Shown here one piece after another: positions 45,456-53,192 of a stretch of 53,192 bases of DNA. Below the pieces are notes generated by a model that did not search any database, was not told where the DNA came from, and worked only from the letters and a program-made list of their open reading frames with translations. This DNA comes from Streptomyces sp. ST2-7A (lineage in GTDB: Bacteria > Actinomycetota > Actinomycetes > Streptomycetales > Streptomycetaceae): contig NZ_JAJUWS010000046.1 in the NCBI RefSeq assembly GCF_021390475.1, positions 1 through 53,192 of the forward strand, given 5' to 3'. The position numbers and the translations under genes were made by a program. Numbering within the stretch: the stretch's first letter is position 1; each line of letters starts with the position of its first letter.

Positions 45456-48400
45456 GTGAGCGGCGACGAAGGGGGACGGCGCGGTGGCAGCGCGGGGATC
45501 GATGACACGGAGCGCCTCGGGGGGCACACACCGATGAGACGGCGACAGCTCGAACTCGTTCTCCAGGCTCTACTGGTTCTGATCGCCGGAATGCTGGGAA
45601 TCGTCACGAATTACGCCACCGGAACGGACGAACCTCCTCCGGCTCTCGACCTCTTACAGCGGGCTGCGGTCCCCGGTATCGGCGTGCTCATCATCCTGAT
45701 GGTCGTTCTTCATATCGCGGCGCATCGACTGGGGCGTCCCGCTCCTCCGCCCCGGGTCTGGGATCGGGATCGGATTCCCTATCCGGGGTTGGACGCCTTC
45801 ACCGAGGCGGAATCCGCTGTTTTCTTCGGTCGTGAGGGCCAGGTCGATGAACTTGTTCGCCGTCTGCACGGACAAGGAGGAGAAGCCGCCGACCGGTGCG
45901 TCACCCTGGTGGGAGCGTCGGGCAGCGGAAAGTCCTCGCTCGTCGGGGCCGGAGTGCTGCCCCGGTTGCGGCAACGTCGATGGATGATCCTGCACATTCC
46001 CGCGCCCGGCGCCGCCCCGCTGTCGGCTCTCGCGGCCCCGCTTGCCGAGGCGCTGGGGGAGGATCCCGGACGGGTACAGCGTCGGCTGCGTCGGGATACG
46101 GATGCCCTCGGAGAAGAACTGCGCCGATTTCGGGGTGATCGCAGGTTCAGGCGGGTCCTGCTGGTTGTCGACCAACTCGAGGAAACGATCACCCTGGCGA
46201 GCGAGAGGGAGAGGTCGCTCTTCCTCGACGCGCTACGAGTGGCCATGGAGGGGGACCCACGCCTGTGGGCTCTCTCCACCCTACGGATCGAGTTCCTCGG
46301 CCCGATGCTGGAAACATCCCATGCTCCCCTGTTTCGCACACCCGTGACAGTGGGGTCCCTGAGTCGAAGGCAACTGGTCCAAGCGGTGGAGGCTCCGGGG
46401 GCTCTGGTGGGGATGGGGTTCGCTCCCGGAATCGTGGACACGATCGTGGACGAGGTGGGCACCGGGGATGCCCTGCCACTGCTCGCATACCTTCTCCAGG
46501 AGTTGTACTACGCCGTCGGACCCGGAGGTGTGGTCACGGAAAACGACTATCGACGGTTGGGAGGGGTCGCCGGTGCCTTGTCACGTCAGGCCGATCAGAC
46601 ACTGGCCGAGCTGCGGACCATGCACGGCCTCACAGCGGTGTCGCGCGTCCTCCTGAAATGTGTGACGGTCGAGGGGCAGGATGTCACCCGGCGACGGGTG
46701 GCCCTTGCCGAGTTGTCCGCGGAAGAGCGGCGGATCGTCGACGCGTTCGTGGAGGCCCGTCTCCTGATCGTGGACACCGCTCCCGTGGGGGAAGAGGGCT
46801 CCGAGGAACGGGGAGCCGTGGTCCACGTCGCTCACGAGGCACTCTTTCGGCAGTGGCCCCCACTGCGCCAAGAGGTGGAGGCGAGTGCCGAAAGGCTGCG
46901 TAATCGTGCCGAGTTGGAACGCTGGGCGGACGATTGGCGGAGATCGGGCCGCAGCGATGACTACCTGCTCAGCGGGGACCGTCTCACCCTGGCGCAGCAG
47001 TGGTTGCTCGCGCTCGAGGAGACGGGCCAGGACTCCCCGCACACCCGTGCCCTCGTGGAGGAGTCCCGGCGTCGGGATCTCGCCTTTCTGCGAAGGGTGT
47101 CCGAGTCCGTGGGCCGCCATGTCCTGACCCGGGCGGATCGCTATCCGGAGCTGTCCGTTCTGTTGTCCCTGGCGGCCCTGTCGGAATGCACGCCCACTCC
47201 CGCCGCTGAGCGAGCGCTGATGACGTCTTTGAGCTTCAGTCATCTGCGCGAACAGGTCGCTTTCCACCACGACGCAGTCCGACAGGTGGTGTGGTCCTCG
47301 GACGGTGGACGGCTGGCCACCGCGTCAAGGGACGGATCCGTGGCTGTCCTGGAGGCCCGTTCGGGCCGTGTCCTGTCCACATACCAGGGGGACGGGGCCA
47401 TGGTTGAATCTGTTGCCTGGTCCCCTGACGGGAGAAAGCTGGTCGTGGCCTCACGGGACCGAGCCCTCCGTGTCATCGACATCGAGGCCGGAACGCGCCA
47501 CGTTCTGAGCGGTCTCACGGATTTCGGACGGGGGGTGGCCTGGTCTCCCGATGGCGATTGGATCGCGGCCACTTCCCGGGACCGGATGGTACGGGTCTGG
47601 AAGGCGACCTCCGGAAAGTTGGAGAGCGGGTTCGTCGGTCATACCGACGACGTGTGGGGGGTGGCCTGGTCTCCCAACGGACATCGTCTCGCCACGGCCT
47701 CACACGATCGCACGGTGATTGTTCGGGACGCGGTCTCCGGCATGGTCGTCTCCACCCTGCGGGGGCACACCGGGTTCGTCGAGGGGGTCGCCTGGTCCCC
47801 TGACGGCACCGAAATCGCCACGGCCTCCGGTGATCGGACCGTTCGGGTGTGGGAGGCCGACAGCGGACGCCAACGACTTCTGGTGCGCGGGCACTCGGAT
47901 TATGTCTGGAACGTGGCCTGGTCTCCTGACGGCTCGATGTTGGCATCCTGTTCCTCGGACCGCACTGTTCGCATCTTCGATGCGAAAGACGCCGAACCGA
48001 TCTCCGTGTTGAGCGGGCACGAAGACACCGTGTGGAGTGTCGCCTGGTCTCCCGATGGTGCCTGTTTGGCGACCGGTTCCGCCGACACGACGGTGCGAAT
48101 CTGGGACCTGCGCCCACAGGGTGCGGAGACGACGCTCATGGATCATGGTCGGAGTGCGGTGAACCGTGCTGTCTGGTCACCCGACGGCCTGATGATGGCC
48201 ACCGCCGGCGCGGACGGTGTTCTCGGAATTCGGGATTCCTTCGGCGGCGAGATCGGTTCCTCCCATCAGTTCGCGGACGAGATCACCGCACTTGCCTGGG
48301 GTCCGCCGGGGCGATCCGGAAGCCGGAACGAGTCGCTGCTCGTACTCGCTACCGGTGATGGCGCGGTTCGGGCTCTTCGCTCGAGCCGTCTTGTACCGGT

Positions 48401-49112
48401 TCTCGAAGTCGGATTCGACGAAGCGATCGAGGCGGTGGCCTGCGCACCCGATGGGAAGCGGATCGCCGTGGCCGGTCATGATGCCGTGATCAGGGTGTGC
48501 GATTCCCACACGAGCGCGGTGATCGCGCAGTTCAATGGTCACCAGGACTGGGTCGGAGCCCTGGACTGGTCTCCCGGGGGTAACGCGCTCGCGTCGGGTT
48601 CGGATGATCGGACCTGCCGCATCTGGGATCTGGACACCGGCGAGCAGCGAACCGTGCTGCGTGGACACGAGGGATATGTGGACGGAGTGGCCTGGTCCCC
48701 GGACGAGTCCCTGGTCGCCACGGCGTCGGCCGACCGAACCCTGGCCCTCTGGGACGCCAACACGGGCGTGAGAAGGAAAAAGCTGGTTGGACACGAGGCA
48801 CGGGTGCGCTGCGTCGCGTGGTCCCCGGATGGAGAGTTCCTCGCCTCCGGAGCCGACGACGGGACCGTCCGGGTGTGGTCCCCGGCCGATCGGGACACGG
48901 CGCGGGTCATCGGGGTGCACAGGGGCGCGGTGATGTCGGTCGACTGGTCACCCGACGGCTCGGCAGTGCTGACGGCTTCTCGCGATGGCACGGCCCGGGT
49001 ATGGGCCACCGCTCCGGACTTCCGGCGACTACAGGCCCGGGCCCGGGCCCGGGTGGCCCGGACACTTACCGAGGAGGAACGGCGACACCATATGCTGCCG
49101 CTTTCGGAATGA
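45456..49112 (+). CDS. Membrane-anchored STAND NTPase with 14 WD40 repeats
   Basis: The 1218-residue protein starts with two hydrophobic spans (about residues 33-52, LVLQALLVLIAGMLGIVTNY, and 71-90). An nSTAND1-type module follows: PYPGLDAFTEAESAVFFGRE, Walker A in LVGASGSGKSSLVGAGVLPR (G153 to S161), Walker B RRVLLVVDQLEETITL, and a winged-helix region with TGDALPLLAYLLQELYY. From about residue 605 there are 14 WD40 units marked by V-A-W-S-P-D-G and ATAS-(R/D)-D-(R/G)-T, enough for two seven-bladed propellers. STAND proteins act as triggered oligomerising switches, and some relatives defend against phage; the effector here is not obvious. GTG at 45456 is the longest start; ATG at 45534 is possible and would keep both spans. 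Confidence 0.85.
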   Translation: MSGDEGGRRGGSAGIDDTERLGGHTPMRRRQLELVLQALLVLIAGMLGIVTNYATGTDEPPPALDLLQRAAVPGIGVLIILMVVLHIAAHRLGRPAPPPRVWDRDRIPYPGLDAFTEAESAVFFGREGQVDELVRRLHGQGGEAADRCVTLVGASGSGKSSLVGAGVLPRLRQRRWMILHIPAPGAAPLSALAAPLAEALGEDPGRVQRRLRRDTDALGEELRRFRGDRRFRRVLLVVDQLEETITLASERERSLFLDALRVAMEGDPRLWALSTLRIEFLGPMLETSHAPLFRTPVTVGSLSRRQLVQAVEAPGALVGMGFAPGIVDTIVDEVGTGDALPLLAYLLQELYYAVGPGGVVTENDYRRLGGVAGALSRQADQTLAELRTMHGLTAVSRVLLKCVTVEGQDVTRRRVALAELSAEERRIVDAFVEARLLIVDTAPVGEEGSEERGAVVHVAHEALFRQWPPLRQEVEASAERLRNRAELERWADDWRRSGRSDDYLLSGDRLTLAQQWLLALEETGQDSPHTRALVEESRRRDLAFLRRVSESVGRHVLTRADRYPELSVLLSLAALSECTPTPAAERALMTSLSFSHLREQVAFHHDAVRQVVWSSDGGRLATASRDGSVAVLEARSGRVLSTYQGDGAMVESVAWSPDGRKLVVASRDRALRVIDIEAGTRHVLSGLTDFGRGVAWSPDGDWIAATSRDRMVRVWKATSGKLESGFVGHTDDVWGVAWSPNGHRLATASHDRTVIVRDAVSGMVVSTLRGHTGFVEGVAWSPDGTEIATASGDRTVRVWEADSGRQRLLVRGHSDYVWNVAWSPDGSMLASCSSDRTVRIFDAKDAEPISVLSGHEDTVWSVAWSPDGACLATGSADTTVRIWDLRPQGAETTLMDHGRSAVNRAVWSPDGLMMATAGADGVLGIRDSFGGEIGSSHQFADEITALAWGPPGRSGSRNESLLVLATGDGAVRALRSSRLVPVLEVGFDEAIEAVACAPDGKRIAVAGHDAVIRVCDSHTSAVIAQFNGHQDWVGALDWSPGGNALASGSDDRTCRIWDLDTGEQRTVLRGHEGYVDGVAWSPDESLVATASADRTLALWDANTGVRRKKLVGHEARVRCVAWSPDGEFLASGADDGTVRVWSPADRDTARVIGVHRGAVMSVDWSPDGSAVLTASRDGTARVWATAPDFRRLQARARARVARTLTEEERRHHMLPLSE

Positions 49113-49150
49113 GGTGACCGACGCTCTCCCCGCCAGGTCCTACAGCCGCT

Positions 49151-49459
49151 TCAGAGGGCCGTCCCCACGGTTTCGACGTCGCGATCGTCGGTGCGGAGAA
49201 GGTAGTCCTCCGGGTCGAGCCCCATCGCCGCTCGCTCAGGGGAGGCCCAGTAACGGGCATTGCCCTCGGTGAGGGTTCCAGGGCCCGTGTAGATGAGGAG
49301 CCAGATGAAGAGATCGCGTTCCCGGTCGATCCAGGCTCCCCCCACTTCGAAGTTCAACTTCGATCGGAGGGGAACGATCTCCCGGCGCCACCGGTCCACC
49401 CACTCATCCATCAGTCCTTTCCGAACCGTGTAGGTCCTGAGTTGGGCGGGATGGGACAT
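49151..49459 (-). CDS. NIPSNAP-family protein
   Basis: The 102-residue product has the ferredoxin-like NIPSNAP pattern: QLRTYTVRKGLMDEWVDRWR, EIVPLRSKLNFEVGGAWIDR, DLFIWLLIYTGPGTL and ARYWASPERAAMGLDPEDYL. Members are small dimeric proteins of uncertain enzymology. ATG at 49459 has a GGAG-like purine run in its leader. It is convergent with the STAND gene, with 38 bp between the stops. Confidence 0.85.
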   Translation of the reverse strand: MSHPAQLRTYTVRKGLMDEWVDRWRREIVPLRSKLNFEVGGAWIDRERDLFIWLLIYTGPGTLTEGNARYWASPERAAMGLDPEDYLLRTDDRDVETVGTAL

Positions 49460-50401
49460 GACGCTCCTTCACGCGACGGGGGGACTCCGTCCACCGATCG
49501 GGCGGTTCGACCGGCCCGGTGGCCGGTCCCGTGTGTGGTCCGCCACTCCATCATGGTGCCCTCATCGGCCGGTTGGCCACCTTCGGAACGAAGCGGAGGG
49601 CGAGATCCCGCCGCGGTGCGCCCCGGCTCTTTCCCGTGGGAATCACTCCCGGAGACCTCGTGCCGCATCGCCCTCGGTGAGGGTTCCGGGGTGAGGGCCC
49701 CGCCTCCCGCCCCCACCCCAGGCCTCCTGCCGCCCGCTTGGGCCCTCGTCGCCCGCACGGGCCACACAGGAGTGGACGGGGAGGGGCGGGAGCCGGGGTC
49801 GACCCGCGCTTCGTGGCCGGTCCGACCATCGGGAGTGGTGACCGGGGCCTCGAACGGCTTCGCCCCTGTGGGATGTTCCCGATCAGCGGGGTCGATGGTG
49901 GGACCGTCGGATCCGGACGGCTGCAGGGTGGTGCCGCCCGCCGTGCAGTATGTGGACAAATCCGTTTCTTCAATGGATCTTCCGGAATTGGAACAGTGGT
50001 GCGTGCCGGGGCGATCCGGCCGGATTCCGGTCCGGCACATCTCGAAACCCTTTCCGAAAAATCATTCGGGAGCATTTATGCTGGAGTGGAAGCTGGACCG
50101 GCGTCTCACCGAGTTCGGGGAATTCGGTGAGAATAGCGAGGGCTGAACCACTGAGCCGGGGCAGCCCGTGCTGGCCACCCCCACCACCGTGCCGACGTTC
50201 GTCGCCGGCGTCACCCTGGCCGCCGGTGAGGTGCTCCGGTGAACCGGCCGGGCCCATCACCCTCCCCGCCACGCTCGGGCCTCTCCCCGACCCGCGGGAG
50301 GACACCGGGATTGGACTACGGCCCCGGCCGTACCGTCCGGGGCCGTCCGGGCACCACGACACCCGCCCGGGTTCGTCCGGGCCCACCACAGAAGGGACAC
50401 C
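49460..50401. other. Long intergenic region without a convincing gene
   Basis: Several long open frames exist (for example 49442-50146), but they are Pro/Arg/Gly/Ser-rich, overlap each other and have no recognisable motifs, so I regard them as shadows of G+C-rich DNA. An A+T-richer patch at about 49945-50140 stands out and may hold a promoter for the small gene at 50402. No repeat or RNA structure was evident by eye. Confidence 0.4.
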
Positions 50402-50584
50402 ATGCGTGACCTCACCGGCTTCGTGAACCGGTCCACCGAGCTCGCCGGGATCGACACTCGGGACGAGCGGGGGCACCTGACCGGGGGCGCCTCGCCGGTC
50501 GCCTTCATGGCCGGCATCGCCTTCAGCGGCGCCATGGCGGTGGCGTACGAGGCCGGTCGCCGGGCCGGCCAGGTCATCCAGTGA
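50402..50584 (+). CDS. Small peptide with double-Gly and hydrophobic core, bacteriocin-like
   Basis: The 60-residue product has a polar front (RDLTGFVNRSTELAGIDTRD, then ERGHLTGG) and an Ala/Gly-rich hydrophobic end (ASPVAFMAGIAFSGAMAVAY, then EAGRRAGQVIQ). The Gly28-Gly29 pair could be a leader-processing site. The remaining 31 residues include a G-x3-G pair (52 and 56), as in two-peptide class II bacteriocins and some holin-like peptides. GAAGGGA stands 5 nt before the ATG. About 500 bp downstream is a broken HTTM membrane gene, of the type that accompanies Sdp-like toxins. No transporter or protease is adjacent. Function is only a guess. Confidence 0.5.
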   Translation: MRDLTGFVNRSTELAGIDTRDERGHLTGGASPVAFMAGIAFSGAMAVAYEAGRRAGQVIQ

Positions 50585-51085
50585 CGTCGAGCGCCGACTG
50601 ACCGCCGCCCGGGCCCGGGCCGCCCGGCGCGCCGGCACCGCCCACCCGGTCCACGCCGCAGAGCCCCGACCGGGGGACTCCGTGCGGGTGACCGCGCCGG
50701 AACCGTCGACGGGTCGGCCGGAGGAATCATCCGATGGACCAACCCGGCGAACGCCGAGAATTCCCTTCGGTGGAGTACCTCCCGATTACCGGGTGGGGAT
50801 CACGGAATTCCGCCGTGACCGGCTGTATTCCGTGTCCACTCGGCGAGGGTTTCCGCTTTCCCCTCGAGGTCCCGGGAATGTATTGTCCGCCTGTTTCCCG
50901 GGTGTCGTGGATTCGGTGTCGCCGGGTTTTCCCGAGGTTTGGAGCGGTGGCCCGTACGGCGTCCCGCGCGTGCCCGATCACACCGCTCGACCGGACGGTT
51001 TCCGTCGCGCACCACTCCGCCGTGCCCCGCCCGTTCACGCCCGTTTCCCCTCCCACGCCCCTCTCCTCACGCCCCGGAGGGCCTC
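50585..51085. other. Intergenic stretch without a supported gene
   Basis: The frames that cross this interval are parts of very long G+C-driven openings with no motifs. An A+T-richer portion lies at about 50745-50945. CCGGAGG at 51073-51079 precedes the ATG of the frameshifted HTTM gene, so the last part is its leader. Confidence 0.35.
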
Positions 51086-52030
51086 ATGAGCACCCCTCCC
51101 GACGGCCCATACGGCTGCCGCGTGCCCTGCGCCGATCGAGGGACGCACTGCTGGGCCCCGTGCTCGTGTCGCGGGAGCGCGCCATGGCCCTCTCCGAGTG
51201 GTTGACCGCCGCCACGTCGCTGACCTCCGGCCTCGAGCACCTCACCCGTCGTCGGCACACCCGTCCGGGTGGTCTCAACGACTGGGCCATCGCTCGCGAC
51301 AACCATGCGCCGCGGCACCCGGTTCTGCGCAAGTTCCTTGACCTGGTCGCCGACGACCGCCCACCACCGGCCCGTACCTGGCCCGGGTCGCCGCCTCGGT
51401 CGGCCTGCTGCTGCCCGGTGGCGCCGGTGGCGCGGCGCCGCCCACCTCTTCCCGGGTCTCGGCAACGCCGCCCTCCACCCCCGCCACCGCTACGGTACCG
51501 ACGGCGCCGACCAGGCCTCCACGCTCGTGCAGGGAGCCGTCGGGCCGGCCCGGCTCTTGAACGACCCGCGCACCCGCGACGCCCTGCTGTGGTACGTCGT
51601 GGCGCAGTCCGACCTGTCGTACCCGGTCTCCGGTTGGGTGAAGTCGCAGGGGAAGGGCCGGCGGTCCGGGGCGGCGCTCGGCGGCGTCATGCGCACCCGC
51701 ACATACGGCCAGGAGGACGTCTGGCGGCTCACCACCCGGTACCCGCGCGCTGCCCACACCCTCGCCCACGGCGTGCCGGCCCTGGAGTGCCTCTTCCCCT
51801 CCTCTGCTCGCGGGGCGGGAAACCGGCGAAGCCGATCATCGGCGGCGCCACCGCCTTCCACGTCGCCAACGGCTTCGTCATGAGCCCGGGCCGTTTCGCG
51901 ACCCCCTTCACCGCGATGCACCCGATGGTCGCCTACATCAGCACTCCACGCTCGCACGCGGCCGCCGCGGACCGGGACGACTGGATGCCCGGTGTCGCCG
52001 CGAGCGGGGGCGATGGCGAGCAGCCGAAAC
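51086..52030 (+). pseudogene. HTTM-domain membrane protein, four -1 frameshifts
   Basis: Joined across frames the product reads RDALLGPVLVSRERAMALSE, GLEHLTRRRHTRPGGLNDWA, LARVAASVGLLLPGGAG, AAHLFPGLGNAALHPRHRYG, ALLWYVVAQSDLSYPVSGWV, LGGVMRTRTYGQEDVWRLTT, then AFHVANGFVMSPGRFATPFT. The pattern N-x-x-x-x-x-H-x-x-Y-G and S-G-W-V-K is that of HTTM (horizontally transferred transmembrane) proteins. Frame losses fall near 51100-51130, 51362, 51425 and 51790, each one base short. Either the gene is decayed or the assembly has lost bases in G/C runs. A polar drift in normally hydrophobic positions (for example KSQGKGRRSG) favours decay. Confidence 0.6.
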
Positions 52031-52173
52031 GGTTCGGACGTCGCGGGGCGGGCGAAATGGGCCGGGCGGGACGGACCCGGGATGGGGGATGTCCCGGGAG
52101 CGGCCCCGGTTCCCGGGGCGGCGGGCAGGCGGACGACCGCCCCGGCGCGATGGGCTCGCCGTCCGGCAAGGGA

Positions 52174-52578
52174 TCAGGCGCGGCCCATGGCCCGGGTCAG
52201 GGCGATCTCGATGACGACGCGGTCGGGGTTCGGCTTCGGCTGTCGCTGGTACCGCTCCGCGTACCGGGCCACCGCGTCGGTCACCGCGGCCGGGTCCTCG
52301 TTGATCGTCGCCACGCCCTCCAGGGTCGCCCACCGGACACGGGCCACCTGGCAGAGGGCCGCTCGGGCGCCCCCGGGGCCGGCCGCCCGCACATGCGCGA
52401 CCTTGCGGCTGTGCCGGTTGGTGATCACCCGGGCCAGCCCGGCCTCCGGGTCGTAGGTGGCCCCGACCGCCACCACGTGTGGGGTGCCGTCGGTGCGGAC
52501 CGTGGTGAGGGTGCACAGGTGGTACTCCCGCCAGAACTCGAGATAGACGGGATCGGGGTTGCGCGGGTCGACGGCCAT
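52174..52578 (-). CDS. PPOX-class F420/FMN-binding split-barrel protein
   Basis: The 134-residue product follows the pyridoxamine-phosphate-oxidase-like split barrel: YLEFWREYHLCTLTTVRTDG, TPHVVAVGATYDPEAGLARV, ITNRHSRKVAHVRAAGPGGA, ALCQVARVRWATLEGVATIN and DAVARYAERYQRQPKPNPDR. In actinobacteria this group mostly uses F420. K/R residues in NRHSRK lie at the usual phosphate-binding place. ATG at 52578 is taken because the domain starts at once; the upstream frame is the complement of the next gene. The stop at 52174 is 140 bp from the end of the HTTM remnant. Confidence 0.85.
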   Translation of the reverse strand: MAVDPRNPDPVYLEFWREYHLCTLTTVRTDGTPHVVAVGATYDPEAGLARVITNRHSRKVAHVRAAGPGGARAALCQVARVRWATLEGVATINEDPAAVTDAVARYAERYQRQPKPNPDRVVIEIALTRAMGRA

Positions 52579-52618
52579 GCCCGGAAGGGTATCGGGACAC
52601 CCCGTGAGGAAGAGCGCC

Positions 52619-53192
52619 TCAGGTGAGGTCGGTGGTGTCGAGGTCGAAGTCGAAGGGGGTGGGGAGGGTGAGGGGTTTGCCGAAGGGGACGGTGTGGGTG
52701 TGCCCGTAGTCGCCGGTGCGGGGTTCGGGGTCGGTGTGGAGGGTGAGGGTTTCGGTGCGGCGGTCGATGAGGAGGTAGAGGGGGATGGCGGCGCGGGCGT
52801 AGGCGAGGCGTTTGGTGGTGCGGTCGTGGTCGGGGCGACCGCTGGTGACCTCGGTGACCATGGTGATGCCGGTCGGGTCCATCCAGGGCGGGGCTCCCCG
52901 GAAGACCCGCAGCTCACGCGGGGCGAAGGTCGCGTCGGGCACGAAGCGGTTGCCGGGTGCTCCGCCATCCGCCCGCTCCAACAGGAGCCCCTTGTGTCCG
53001 GAGACGTCCATCTCCTCGGAGGAGCCGGCGAGCACCTGACGGATCAGGGTGCTGATGATGTCCTCGTGGTCGCCGTCCGGGGGTGGGGTCACGACGATCT
53101 GTCCCTCGATGAGCTCGGCCTTGAAGCCCTCGGGCACGGTGAGCGCCAGGAAGCCCTCTTCGAGGACCTCGTCCCGGGTCTGCGCGCGGTGG
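52619..53192 (-). CDS. Uma2-family (DUF820) putative endonuclease, cut by the window edge
   Basis: The frame is open to the window end, so the start is outside; an internal ATG-like start at 53137 is not required. Visible elements are EGFKAELIEGQIVVTPPPDG, NRFVPDATFAPRELRVFRGA, ITMVTEVTSGRPDHDRTTKR and LAYARAAIPLYLLIDRRTET. The E-x(n)-P-D-x(n)-E-V-x-S and K-R-x-x-Y-A-R residues are those of the PD-(D/E)xK fold of Uma2 proteins, which are abundant in Streptomyces and of unknown function. The upstream residues (RAQTRDEVLEEGFLALTVPE) agree with a continuing protein. Confidence 0.85.
   Translation of the reverse strand, partial: HRAQTRDEVLEEGFLALTVPEGFKAELIEGQIVVTPPPDGDHEDIISTLIRQVLAGSSEEMDVSGHKGLLLERADGGAPGNRFVPDATFAPRELRVFRGAPPWMDPTGITMVTEVTSGRPDHDRTTKRLAYARAAIPLYLLIDRRTETLTLHTDPEPRTGDYGHTHTVPFGKPLTLPTPFDFDLDTTDLT

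Noticed and set aside
50734..52626. Plus-strand frame of 630 codons covering the HTTM region
   Set aside because: Only parts of it (about 51120-51360 and 51800-52000) match the HTTM family; the rest is in other frames, so it is not one gene.
1..53192. CRISPR array, rRNA, prophage structural genes, or a conjugative transfer gene set
   Set aside because: No regularly spaced repeats, rRNA-like sequence, terminase/capsid motifs or FtsK-type transfer genes were seen on either strand.

Overview
The window is high-G+C actinobacterial DNA, most likely from Streptomyces or a close relative. Support comes from the dnaK-grpE-dnaJ-hspR operon with HspR (HAIR) operator repeats, an actinobacterial dCTP deaminase next to a tRNA-Gly, an LCP cell-wall enzyme, many GTG and TTG starts, stop/start overlaps, and codon choice strongly biased to G/C in third positions. 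No chromosome end, rRNA or CRISPR array is visible.

Positions 1-32148 are a composite accessory region anchored on tRNA-Gly(CCC) at 32075-32148 (minus strand). The 44-bp 3' half of this tRNA recurs at about 293, 8076, 11928 and 13065. Each copy lies between a terminator-like hairpin and a shared flank of about 130 bp. I read this as successive integrations of related elements into one tRNA gene. No integrase is recognisable. From left to right: unit E4 (about 337-8119) holds a mycothiol-type MDMPI-family protein with a divergent HxlR regulator, an isochorismatase remnant, a Tat-type beta-propeller lipoprotein, a dead IS5-like element, a truncated HigBA, an AbiE module with a broken toxin, and an orphan XRE antitoxin. 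E3 (about 8120-11971) holds a secreted protein plus an ABC exporter with two permeases. E2 (about 11972-13108) holds only a toxin-antitoxin pair. E1 (about 13109-32118) is the large unit.

E1 has three blocks. First comes a pseudogene and an A+T-richer stretch with a DGQHR/ParB-like gene (13300-15550). Second is a tightly overlapping minus-strand operon (22940 down to 15558) that encodes NUDIX, thymidylate-kinase-like, DUF4254-kinase-nucleotidyltransferase, phosphoribosyltransferase, GT9-like glycosyltransferase, phosphotransferase, SDR, histidine phosphatase and a small membrane protein. A divergent XRE regulator, an isochorismatase-type hydrolase and a flavoprotein lie beside it. This looks like an uncharacterised small-molecule or nucleotide-sugar pathway. 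Third is a minus-strand RiPP operon (29984 down to 25800): an RsbW-like ATPase, two unknown proteins, a radical SAM maturase, a 58-residue precursor with two 14-residue repeats of the form F-x-N-x-P-T-W-D-N, a pentapeptide-repeat protein, and a putative 2OG-Fe(II) oxygenase. A divergent XRE-TPR regulator and an HFCD-type flavoprotein complete it. The precursor carries four aromatic-x-Asn triplets, the signature of three-residue cyclophane peptides (triceptides). This is the most exciting system in the window.

Positions 32149-53192 look like core chromosome: a small Cys-rich protein, dcd, a Yip1-like membrane protein, a large Fe-S reductase (HdrD/GlpC-like), an LCP protein, a sugar-binding lipoprotein, dnaK-grpE-dnaJ-hspR, a membrane-anchored STAND NTPase with 14 WD40 repeats, a NIPSNAP protein, a small peptide gene beside a frameshifted HTTM membrane gene, a PPOX/F420-type protein, and a Uma2-like protein cut by the window edge.

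All names rest on reading motifs by eye. No database search was run. Several pseudogenes differ from an intact frame only by single-base shifts in G/C runs, so assembly error remains possible for them.
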